Positions 23,570 through 33,607 of a DNA stretch of 64,000 nt are shown here, one piece after another; positions within the stretch are counted from its first letter, which is position 1; every line of letters begins with the position of its first letter. The notes beneath the pieces are model-generated. The model did no database searches. It saw only the letters and a program-made list of their open reading frames with translations, and had not been told where the DNA came from. The position numbers and the translations under genes are program-made. Source of the stretch: Callaeas wilsoni (taxonomy: Eukaryota > Chordata > Aves > Passeriformes > Callaeidae); NCBI GenBank assembly GCA_013398955.1, contig VWPU01012691.1:124001-188000 (forward strand), given 5' to 3'.

Positions 23570-23890
23570 ACATAAAAGGCATGTCCTTCTTACCAGACCC
23601 CGTAAGGATCTGGATCTCAGCTCTTACGCTCGTGGTGCAGGAGGACCATGACAGTCACACAGGCATTAATTGACTTTGACTCAGAACTGCAATTGTATTA
23701 CAGTTACTAATACAATATATTACAAGTTTTAATACACAATAATTGAATTACAAGCCGTGTAATGGCTGGGCAGGGGTACACAGAAAACAAAGCGACCTTG
23801 ATTGCTTGATTGGTCGGTCAGAAGCAGACAATGCAGGCAACAAGGACACAGGTGTGTGACAAAGAATATAAAGCTTCTACACAACTATTG
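23570..23890 (-). mobile_element. Possible LTR-like fragment
   Basis: This block abuts the CR1 and differs from its surroundings. Read on the minus strand it carries two CCAAT-type boxes (GACCGACCAATCAAGCAATC) and later a CpG-bearing stretch (CACCACGAGCGTAAGAGC) followed by a good splice-donor-like CTGGTAAGAAGG. That order is reminiscent of an avian endogenous-retroviral LTR. I could not define ends, a polyadenylation signal or target duplications, so identity is uncertain. Confidence 0.3.
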
Positions 23891-26621
23891 AATCCACTAG
23901 TGGGAAGCTGGGAGCACAGCAGACTGTCATCTATGTAGAAACCCTGGTTGTGTTATTGTAGCTAAATATTAGTACAATCCATGGATTACATGCCTGTATG
24001 AAATACAGAATATGTATAGAGAGGCATTTCTTCTGTTGGATGGTTGCAAACTCCTCTAGAACATACTGATCAGTTCTTGAAACCACATAGAAAAAGACCC
24101 CAAAACAACAAAACAAAACCTAAACCAAGCAGGTAAACAAACAGCAACAAAAACCCTTAAAAAATTGTCAAAGGTTTAAAGAAAACCTAAAGGTATAAAG
24201 AAAAGAATGAAAAATAATGAGAAACCAAATTCCTGTATTGACTCCTGCATGGCTTTTGAGCTGGCTGTCTCCAGAAGCAGGCTGAAGGCTGCTGTGTTCC
24301 TGAGACAGAAATATATGCATTACTAAACGTGTTGGCAGTTTGGGTTGAATTCAGGTTGCTTACAAACCGTGCCTGTTCCTGTGTGGCTGCAGGACGATCC
24401 ATCGGACTGACAGCGACCTCGGGACGTGGCCGCAGCCGCTCCAGCACAACACTGCGGGAGGGAGCAACATTTCCCCTTTGATTTTGCCTACAGAGTCTGA
24501 TCTGTGTGTCTTACATGCAATCTTACTGCTAAATACTAAGAACCATTTACCCCTTTGATCCAAAGCTCTGTCTCAAGGACCTCCCAAAACACAGCATGTC
24601 TAAAGGAAATGGGTTCAATGGCCGCTGGAAGCGGGGCTTCCACTGGCGTCAATGGTTAATGGAGGTTGGACACTCAAACTGCAGGCAGCATAGTTAGGAG
24701 AAATAAACTCCACTGACAGTGACCAGTGCAATTTCCTTTGCCTTCAGGAGGTCACTACTCTGTTCTTTCCCATAATTTTAATCTGTATTCATTTCTTGAC
24801 ACTGTTTTTTTTTTTTAATTAAGAGGAATTTAAGTGAAAATCAAAAGGCATCAATATGACTTTTTGTTTAAGATCCAAACTGTGTTTCTTTTTTTTTTTT
24901 TTTCTTTTCCCCAACATTTTTATGGAAATGTTTGGAAACATTCCTCCCATGGTCAATACATGTTAGTAGTCTGGTTTTACCCTTAATGTCCTGAGTTTAT
25001 CCTCTTTGAAGAGATCTACTATTTGCAGAGTATTATTACTGGGATGAAAGAGTAACATGGGTTAATGGATAAACAAATAAGCAACAATAAAAAGCTGCCC
25101 TTGCTAATCACTCTGCAAACATCAATTAATTCTATTTGCAGCAGCCTTATGCAGCTGATAAATTTCCTTCCTGCGGATGGAACTGCTAACGCAAAAAAGT
25201 GGCAAAGAATTTTCACTGTGCTAGAGCATTGATTCAGACAGAGGTTTGAGGCTTGACTCTTTCCCTAAGGGTGCTTTCCCACAAGCACGAGAAGGCTCTG
25301 TAGGTTCTGGAGCATGTTTTTCCTACAACAGAAACTAGCAGCATGATTTCTTTTCTCTCTCCGTGTGGAAGAGGTTCTTGATTTCAGGCTTTTTGGTAGC
25401 AGAGCTGCAGCAGATCCCAGCCTGTACCTTCTGGGTCCCCAAGAAGTCTTTTCTGTCTTCCCTACAAAAGTCTGGATTGTGTGGCACCTTCTTTCTCCCA
25501 GTAGGCAACATTCAAACAGCCTCTCTGTCTGTGCCTTCTCCCTGTATTAATAAGACTTTCTCCCCATCTTCTGAGCTCTTATTTTCCTTGAAGAGCCCAA
25601 CTTTCCCCCTCGAGGTCCTGTTTGGAGCCAGAAGAAAGCCAAGAGGCAGCTTTCCTCTTTCTGCTTCGCCTCAGCCATTTATAAGAGTGGAACGTCTGAT
25701 GCCCAACAGGCTGCAAGCAGACATGTAACCCAGACAGCATCCATCATGCACGGCCACAAAGTGACTCTTAATTCTGCTAGTCCAGTCTATCTTGGGAGCC
25801 TAAGATAAGGGAGGCTGTTCCTCAAAGAGACCATAAGCTTTTCTTTGGTGAAAACTGAGTGTTTTATTGCCGCTCATAAAAGGAGCCTTTCATACGGTTT
25901 TACAGTGGATTTGGTTTTTCTGTGTGCAGCTTTTAACTGATGGAATCATTCATGGTGACTTTTTAATTTACCGATTTAGAGAAAATCATCCCTTTCTTTC
26001 CAGAAATAAACGCTTGATCTTCCCAAAGCACAGTTGCCTTTTAATTGTGCTAAAGTCGTGGTGTTAAAAGTTGTCGCATGGCTGCTTCGCCTTCTTACTC
26101 TTCTGAATTTTTCCTATTAGAACATGAGCTGAATTTCCTTCTCAGTGGAATTACAGCCTCCTGAGGACAAAACTAGAGGCAACATGAGTTCAGCATATAA
26201 TAACAGCTGCCCACTGAAGGGACAAGGAAGACTGGAGCTTCCAAAACACAACTCTCAAATCGAGCATCATCCTGTAAACATCCTGAGTTGATCTACAAGT
26301 GTTAAAATGGTTTAAAGAAGCCAATGATAATTTGCGTTTAGCACATCAGCATAATATTTAAACAATTATTTACTTTTATGGAAGAAATATAATAATAATT
26401 GAAAGATTTTTAATTTTTTAAATTATTATTATTATTATTGTTTTATTTAAGTCTAAGAATGAACCTTCCTTGCTTGTACCATTTTTGCCACAGTGCTGTC
26501 AAAATGAGTCCGTCAAGTACGTGATTTTCTTACAGATCACTCTTCTGTACAGTTCAAGCTCCCCGTGTTAGGCTTGAGCCTGGTGCTGTGCCATCCTGTG
26601 CAGGAAGCACTTTGCTTCCTG

Positions 26622-26672
26622 ACTCAGGGAGCTAGGAAGCTCAGCAGAGAGCAGGATTCAAACCCAGCCTTC
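26622..26672 (-). repeat. MIR-like SINE core fragment
   Basis: AGGGAGCTAGGAAGCTCAGC and AGAGAGCAGGATTCAAACCCAG closely follow the reverse complement of the MIR region 'ACACAGCTAGTAAGTGGCAGAGCCGGGATTCGAACCCAGG'. The B-box-like GGATTCAAACC is the tRNA-derived part of the SINE. I see no tRNA cloverleaf around it, so a functional tRNA gene is excluded. Confidence 0.5.
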
Positions 26673-26834
26673 CTAAAAAAATTTCCTTCCTGTTCTGCAC
26701 CTGCTATTTGACCAACTCGAACTGACATTCAGGTACTAGCAAAGCAAAAAGTGAACACTTTAGCAAGGAGGCATTTGAAACTGAAGCTGAGACTCTGGGT
26801 AGAGAAAAGCTTTGGTGTCTTTATAGTATTTTCG

Positions 26835-26857
26835 TATATATATATATATATATATAT
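26835..26857. repeat. TA dinucleotide microsatellite
   Basis: An uninterrupted run of about eleven to twelve TA units following TTTTCG. It is likely to vary in length between individuals. Confidence 0.95.
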
Positions 26858-27217
26858 TCATAAATCTAGTACATGTATATATTCTCAAAACATTTGATTT
26901 TAAGAGGAAACCACTTATACGATGATTATTTTTAAGAGGGTTGAGAGGTTTTCTGTAATTATGCTATGCTCACAGAATCATAGCATCCTCTTACACATCT
27001 GTTCATTACATATCTGTGTCTCTGTAGCTAATCATTTAGAAATTCATCACATGAAATATATAAGCAAGGAAGTTCCATAACATTCACAGCCAATCAGAGA
27101 GTCTGGCAATGCATATTTGATTATTTCCCAAAGCCAGTATTTCTATTAAAAGGCATTTTATTTCATTTTCTTTCTCCCTATTTTGATACTAGAACTCCCC
27201 ATTTATACATGCACAAA

Positions 27218-27259
27218 GATTTTTAAGGTCTTTTCCAGCCCAACAATTCTAAGTTTCTA
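27218..27259 (+). mobile_element. CR1 LINE 3' tail
   Basis: A short forward CR1 terminus: TTTTTAAGGTCTTTTCCAGC followed by CCAACAATTCTAAGTTTCTA. It directly precedes a second CR1 fragment of the same orientation. Because a 3' tail lies upstream of internal CR1 sequence, these must be two separate insertions rather than one element. Confidence 0.65.
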
Positions 27260-27830
27260 AGCTGTTGGTGTGTGGCTGGATGAGTAGACAGTGAGGTTGA
27301 AAACTGGCTGAAAGGCAGGTCCAGGGAGTGGGGATCAGTGGCACAAAGCCAAGCTGGAGGCCATTAACTACCAGGGTACCCTGGGGGTCAACGCTGGGTC
27401 CAGTCCTGTTTAACATTTTCATTGCTGATCTGGATGTAGAGCGTGCCCTCAGCAAATCTGCGGATGGTAAAGAACCAGGAGGAGATGCTGATACGCCAGG
27501 AAAGCGCTGCCATCCAGAGGGACCTCGAAGGCTGGAGAAATGAGATGATAGGAACCTCATGGAGTTCAACAAGGACAAAATCCTGCACCTGGGAAGGAAC
27601 AACCCCAGGCACCAGTACATGCTGGGGGCTGCTCAGCTGAAAAGCAGACTGACAGAAAAGGACATGTGGATCCTGGTGGAAACCAAGTCAAACAGGAGCC
27701 AGACAGGTGCCCTGCAGTAAAAAAGGATTAATGATATCCTGGGCTGCATTAGCTAAATTATTACCAGCAGGCTGAGGAAGGTGATCCTTCCCTTCCCCAT
27801 AGCACTGGTGAGGCCACACTGGAGCTTCCG
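27260..27830 (+). mobile_element. CR1 LINE fragment with dead reverse-transcriptase remnant
   Basis: Forward CR1 internal sequence. In the frame starting at 27328 the translation contains [17 protein letters not shown], matching the motif upstream of the catalytic box in CR1 and other LINE reverse transcriptases. The downstream FADD-type catalytic motif is degraded to SADG, and stops and frameshifts follow. Later blocks (ACCTCATGGAGTTCAACAAG, AAAATCCTGCACCTGGGAAG, CTGGTGAGGCCACACTGGAG) are standard for the 3' part of CR1 ORF2. The element lacks both ends and cannot be active. Confidence 0.88.
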
Positions 27831-28827
27831 TAGATGTTAACCAAGATTCACTGATATTCTCAGAAAAATCTCTCCTAAGCTTTGCAACTTTTCTGTGATT
27901 GTGATTTCACCTAATGTTAACTTGAAGTATTAAATGGAGGTATCCATATGGCATGAATTTAGCTATTATATAGCCCTCTTGTTTTCAGAGTCAGGAGACA
28001 TTCTTCATTAGAGAATTATTCAGATTTCATAGGGCCCAAATCAGGCTTGGGAAGACCTTTTCTCTATGTGAACCTTATAGGAAGTCTAAACCTGGTAAAC
28101 TCTTAAATTACATCCCTCAGTTGCAGTCCTTAAATTAAACTGAATAAATCAGATAGACTTCATTTTTTTTTTTTTCAGTAGTGTCCTCCAGAACAAGTAG
28201 TTCAAGTTTTTAGTTTTGTTTGCTTTTCTCACAAAGCCTATACACCATCCCTCATTACAAGCTGGGCTCTGCAACTTTTGTCCTAATGAAAACTACTATT
28301 TAAAGTAATATATTATGACCAAATTAGATTTGGGCCCTATGAACAAAGGCATATATTTGCATTTGGATGAATGTATTTGTGCACAGCTAAATCTCCATGT
28401 GATTGTATTTGAGATCTCAGGGACAGTACCTAATGCCTTCCCTTCAGAATTGTCATAAATAAATGAACTAGGGATAAAATACTGAACTGATTTGTGCAAT
28501 TGTTAAATTACTGCTACTGATGAAAAATACATAGCCCTAGAATTCTGACAAATATCTTCAACTCACAGCTGGCAAGGTCATAAAGCCTGAACTGAGCTGC
28601 AAAATTATTGGTATTTACCTCTCATTGAATTAATATGGCCTAAATTCTTAAAGGAAAACAGCTTGCCTTTGGAATCAGAATGTCAGCACAGTTTAGGGCA
28701 GGAAGACAAGCTCTTAAAGTTGATCTGAAGTGGTTTATGGTAACATTGTCCCTATTAACAAAACTAGCACTCAGCAGGTGGTAATTACGGCATGTCCGAA
28801 TGAGCGCAGGATTGGAGGATGATTTAT
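27831..28827. other. Noncoding DNA bounded partly by an inverted repeat
   Basis: No gene is recognised. The most notable structure is a perfect 15-base inverted repeat, CATAGGGCCCAAATC at 28028-28042 and GATTTGGGCCCTATG at 28327-28341, enclosing AT-rich DNA with a T run at about 28162-28175. Confidence 0.55.
28028..28341. repeat. 314-bp segment flanked by 15-bp inverted repeats
   Basis: The two 15-base arms are exact reverse complements, each containing the palindromic core GGGCCC. The interior is about 280 bases of AT-rich unique sequence. The layout resembles a small nonautonomous DNA transposon, but I cannot see a clear target-site duplication outside the arms and recognise no family. It could also be two unrelated sites that match by chance. 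Confidence 0.4.
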
Positions 28828-29185
28828 CACAGAATGGCTTGGATTGGAACAGACCTTAAAGATCATCCAAAGTCAATCCCCTGCCATGGGCAGGGCCACC
28901 TTCCACTAGACCAAGCTGCTCAGACCCCCATCCAGCCTGGCCTTGAACACTGCCAGGGATGGGGCAGCCACAGCTTCTCTGGGGAATTTGTGCCCAGGCC
29001 TCATACTTGTTATTTATTACACTGAGCAAACTGGATGTGCAAGAGCACATTCCAGCTGAGGGGTGGAAACCCAGAGGCAATAACCTCTCGGGCTGTTCCT
29101 GTTTGATCTGCAAGAGCTTGTCTACATTGTCAGGATCCAGGATGCTAAGTTTGGTCATAAGTGCAGGCCGAAATATGCTGACCAC
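28828..29185 (-). mobile_element. CR1 3' tail joined to AATAAA-bearing sequence
   Basis: 28828-29008 is a clear reverse-oriented CR1 3' end: GGCTTGGATTGGAACAGACC, CTGCCATGGGCAGGGCCACC, TTCCACTAGACCAAGCTGCT, GGCCTTGAACACTGCCAGGG and CCCAGGCCTCATAC. CR1 similarity then stops. It is replaced by sequence that on the minus strand contains TGTAATAAATAACAAG (TTTATTACA at 29013-29021). The rest to about 29185 is unclassified. A nearly parallel junction occurs in the CR1 at 48288. Confidence 0.75.
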
Positions 29186-32100
29186 ATCATTGTATTTTTT
29201 GTCCTGACACAGCTACGGATTCAAGTAGGTAAAGAACACGTGGGAAGATGTCCTATTTAAAACAGGGCGTTATTTAGAAACAAGGCAGCACAACCTGAAT
29301 TATCTGAGTTGCTACTGCATCCAAGACCCTGTGATCTTAAACAGATCATGTCCCCTGCATCTATTAATTACACTGCAAATTTGCCTGATTGTGTGACTGT
29401 CTAACAGATTCAGTGTCATGGCTCTAAATTCTGTTAATTACAGTTCTGCCAGATGGGTGACAGAAAAGGGAACAAACTCCAAATTTCTGTTAAAAGTTAA
29501 AAGAAAAGAAATGTCATCCTATTTTTCATGCAAATGTTAAACCAGATCCTGGGCTGTATAAACTGACCAGATCTCTTGCTGGTATTGGACTGATTCACAC
29601 CAGCTGAAGATACGGCCCAGTGTTAAAAGAACAGATTATTCATGCAGCTTTTGTATTAAACATTAATATGATGTTCTCTAACATAGTTTAATAGGTACCT
29701 ATTGAGTGCCAAGTTTCCGTCGGTGCCTAATAAGTATACTGACTAATAATAATTAACAGATCTACTTGGAAAGCAGTAATTTTCATATATTCCCCCTGCA
29801 AGATTTTTAACTGTTAATAAAAGTTAGATTAACAATTGCTGTAAAATGGATCTATAATCCTCAGCTTTTGGCTTTTTTTCTTTTTATCCTCAGGACAGCA
29901 AAGAAATGATTGTAAGAGACTCCAGTTTCCATCACAAGGGTAGCAAAGGACCCCAGGGAATATCCCAGGGCTGACTGCAGCAAGGATTTTCTCAGGTAAA
30001 GCAGCCCACAGTTCTTGCTAAACAAGTGGGAAATTGTGTTGATATTTTAGTCTGCAGCAATTTTCACAGGGAGTTTTTTTGTCCTCGTTTTGTGTTCTGC
30101 GGTCATGGAAATCAAAGGTAACACACCACTGCAGAGTACACAGGGGTATGGAAGCACAAAGAGGATTTTTTTCTGCAGTATTGAGATCCTCAAGCTGGTA
30201 CTCGTTGAGTCCGAGCATTCTGGCAAAGGAATGTTGTATTAACTGGGGAATGAAAGCTTCAGGCTGCTGTTTGCTCTGCACTGAACGTGGGGGTAAAGCC
30301 CTCTGAGCCACCACAGGAGCCTCCTATAAACAGGTTTGGGAGCTGGGCACCAGCCTCGCTCATCCTGCAGAATCCGAGGGCACATCCTCCTCCCAGGGTT
30401 CCCATTTCTCACCTGCAGAATTCCTGGCAAAGCGAGCACTAAAGGAAAGTTTGTGTCTTTTATGTGAGGACAGGCATTAAAAACACAGCCCAGGGTCTGA
30501 ATAACACTGACTCACACTGAGGGAACCCAGCCACACTCTGCTGGTACTGAATGTTTCACTTGCCCAAAACGAATGAACTAATTCACTGCTTCTGTGAGGA
30601 CAGGAAAAAAAAAAAAAAAGGCCAAAAACATTGGTGGATTTTTATTTTTATTCTTTCTTTCATGCCTGCTAGTGGGAAGTCCTGACAGGCCAGGCTTTCC
30701 CTGAAACAATGCAAACGAATGGCTGAACACCTCCCAGTTACTGGTGCCTTCATCCTTCGTGGGCTGCAAATGCAGCAGAACTGTGCATATTTAGTGCCTG
30801 TGAGGTGCCTTGGATAATGATCCTCTTCTGATGCAGTGTTATGGCTGTTTCTGGCAGGCCCTAGAAGAGCAGGCTAATTGCAGTGTCAGATGGTAGGTGT
30901 GTTACCGGGCAAAACTCTGAGAGGCACATCCGCAGAGCCTTTTACAATATAATAGCACTGATTAGCCAGCCATGTAATATGGCCAGAAAAGTTTCACCAC
31001 TCACTATTTACTTTAAGTTCAGGAGGTTTGCATGTAAACTAGGAATAAAATGAAGACTTGTTTCTTATTTTGGCAGTGAAGGATTAAGAAATTGCACTGT
31101 TTGAAGAGTCCAGTCCTGTCACTTTACTGATTTTACCGACTTTAGAACACATTCCTTCGAAAAATGCCATTTGTCATTTAGCTTTTCCCAAGCTGGTAAT
31201 ATCAATGAGTCTTTCAAATCCCATTAGAATCACCAGGAGTTTAACCCAATCATATGAGGGCTTGATCCTGAAAGACGAAAAAAATTCCCTTGCGTAGGAC
31301 ATGGGAGGATGTGGCCCCTGGTTTTAAAAGCCTTACAGCAAAACTGTGTCAATGCAGGTTGAAGTGTTAAGAAAATGGTAAGAAAAGTTCTTATATTCTA
31401 TCTCACCCCCTTGAATTAAATTGAGTTATTCCTCTCTCCAGAATCCAAGAGACTGATACTCCAAAAATCCCAAAAAGGCAATTCTCTATTAACCTTGAAT
31501 ATATGAGGGAGGTGCTTAGATACTAGATGGCAGTATAAAACCTTAATAAAATTCATTTTAATAATGACATTTTAAATAATCATGCAGTACATTATCAATA
31601 CACTTGCTGGGTTAGCGGAGGAATTAATTTAATTTCACCACCATCCTCTGTATTGCAGGTATTGAAGGTTTCTTTTAGAACAGATACAAAGTTTTTGTAT
31701 AATATTCAGACATTAATGAAACCTTCAGATAGACTCTACTTTCTCCCTAAATTTAGTCGTTTCCATAATTGCAGTGAAGAAAAATAGAGTGTTATTTTAT
31801 ATCAATATTCAACAAGTATCTTCATTACAATCAGGAAAATTTTGTTACTGGTAAAGATAAACTCCTTAAATATAATTTCTCTCTGCATTGCTGCCATGAA
31901 TGAGAGCAGTAGAGAGAAGAAATTGCCCCAGCAAATCTGATGCTGAAATATAGATTGTTGATAATTAGTAGTCTTATATGCTGTTTCTCATTTGGGCCAA
32001 TCCATTTTTATTTCACCAATTTGGGAAACGCATCACAAATCTGAGACTGATTGCAGAAACCTAAAGCTGAGAAATATATTGAATGCAACAGATGGTGGTT

Positions 32101-32225
32101 AAGTTAGATAATAGAACAGAGTATCCTGCTAAAGAGATTTATAGTCTGCTTTTTATTGCTCGTTGTGGAGGATGTTAGCATTCTCCATTTATGCTCATAA
32201 GGCTTTTTCATGGCAATATCCATAG
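29186..32225. other. Repeat-poor unique DNA, no gene
   Basis: About 3 kb without recognised CR1 or LTR. A run of 15 A lies at 30605-30619. The stretches 30780-31120 and 31600-32090 look like evenly complex, non-repetitive noncoding DNA and are candidates for conservation analysis. Open frames up to 98 codons show no known domain. Confidence 0.55.
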
Positions 32226-32325
32226 TTCATAGACTAATTCTTAGAGCATTGTTACATTTATCTAATCCAACCTCCCACATAACACAGGTCAGGGCATTTC
32301 ATTAAGTGTTTCTTGCACCTAGAAA
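32226..32325 (-). mobile_element. Old CR1 fragment
   Basis: TTCATAGACTAATTCTTAGAG is followed by ATCTAATCCAACCTCCCACA and TAACACAGGTCAGGGCATTTC. This is the order of an older CR1 subfamily 3' end read in reverse ('CTAATCCAACCTCTTGCATAACACAG'). It is short and diverged, and the 3' tail units are decayed. Confidence 0.55.
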
Positions 32326-33084
32326 CATATTTTTATAGCAGCTATCATAGCAATGGTAAACTGCCAACACCTTTCTGTCAATTTACCCTCTGTTACAGTG
32401 AACTCTCACTGCCCCAGCCCAAAATGCTACCCACTGCCATTTACTCTCAACAGCTCGTGGTTGCACTTTCACTCTCCCAGCCTGCTGATTCTGAAGATTT
32501 ATTAAGCAGAGCCACGTAACAGGGCAGAAATAGAACGTGCATGATGCTAAGTTCAGATGAATACAGAGTAAGCAGTAGTAAGACAGGGTATATCAAGTAG
32601 GAAATACAAAGCAAGGAAGCAGCAGCTGAAGGGCTCTTGAGCATTCCGCCAGGAAAGGTCCTCTAACCTTTGTGCATGGTGCATTTCAATTGGATGTCAA
32701 AGCCTCTCGGTCTACAGCTCTACTGAACATAAAACAAAACCCACTTGAAAATTAGATGAAAATAAGTAATGCTTGGTATTGATATTGTGGAATGGAGGTT
32801 TTGTGTTATTTTTCTTACTTTTTTCCCAATGGAACAAAACTTTTCCAGTCAATTATATTCCACAAGTAACAGCACTTGCCTTTATGACTCTCAACTTTTT
32901 TTCTTTTTCCATGAGCTTTTGCTTTCTGAACTGGCCTGAACGAACTTGTACCTACAAGGAATATTTGCTGATATGGTAAGGCCGCACATTCTTTTGCAAA
33001 CACACCGACTGTTGCTCCACAGCCCACAGGCAGATAGCAAAGGTTTCATAAAAAATCTTCTCAACTTCGTTAGCACACCAGGCC

Positions 33085-33602
33085 TGTGACACATTAAGAT
33101 GGTTTGTTCATTAAAAACCGAAATTAAGATATGCACTGTCCCTGAAAAGAACGGATTGCATACGTAAGGCTTATTACGATAGTCTGTCTGAAGTTATGTG
33201 TTGTCCTTAAAAAGGGACAGATTGCATACATAGGGCTTAGTTCAAGAAACCACAAAATATCCTGTAGAATAAACATGATGTACATCAAAGTAGAAGCTGT
33301 GTAAGCGCATAACCAAGTATGTAAAGTTCACAGATAAGGCACCGAGGAAGATGAGGAACCTTCATCCTCGTGACCACCAGGAGGCAGAGAAAAACGCAGA
33401 CGGAGACTACACAGGAAGAACAACGTGGCACCAGAAGAGGAAGAGTATAAAACGGGACTTTTGGGAAGGGGGGTGCGAGCCCTTGGTGGAGCAGTGACTC
33501 CCTGGCCGCCCACCGCTGCTTTATTTGCTGTCGCTTGCTTAATAGACTAATTCGATCTAATTGACTTTGCCTCTGCCAATTGTTTGAGGCTAACTTATAA
33601 CA
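33085..33602 (+). mobile_element. Solo LTR of an endogenous retrovirus
   Basis: The element starts TGTGACAC and ends TTATAACA, the canonical TG...CA termini with a short TGT/ACA inverted repeat. It is flanked by AGGCC at 33080-33084 and again at 33603-33607, a 5-base target duplication. Inside are a TATA box, TATAAAA at 33446-33452, and a degraded polyadenylation signal, AATAGA at 33541-33546. A duplicated block lies in the U3 part (33126-33173 and 33191-33240). There is no internal viral region beside it, so it is a solo LTR. The 518-base length fits avian LTRs. The family is not named with certainty; a 5-base duplication suits the ERVL class. Confidence 0.72.
33126..33240 (+). repeat. Imperfect ~65-bp tandem duplication in LTR U3
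   Basis: Copy 1 (33126-33173) and copy 2 (33191-33240) share the pattern AAG-TATG-TGTCC-AAAAG and GATTGCATAC-TA-GGCTTA. They differ at several positions, so the duplication predates or soon followed insertion. Duplicated enhancer-like blocks are common in the U3 of retroviral LTRs. Function here is inference only. Confidence 0.6.
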
Positions 33603-33607
33603 AGGCC

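Larger units (their letters stand above)
23891..27217. other. Noncoding DNA with simple repeats and a CpG cluster
   Basis: No gene is recognised. Features visible are an A/C-rich stretch at about 24090-24165, a CpG cluster at 24390-24465, a hairpin TGGAAGC-GGG-GCTTCCA at 24626-24642, T runs at about 24805-24818 and 24888-24904, and an ATT repeat at 26421-26440. A 121-codon plus-strand frame at 25363-25728 has no recognised domain. Confidence 0.5.

Noticed and set aside
25363..25728. 121-codon plus-strand frame that looks less repetitive
   Set aside because: No domain recognised. Without transcript or protein homology it cannot be called an exon.
26650..26662. B-box-like GGATTCAAACC suggesting a tRNA gene
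   Set aside because: No acceptor stem or cloverleaf is present around it. The context matches a MIR SINE core instead.
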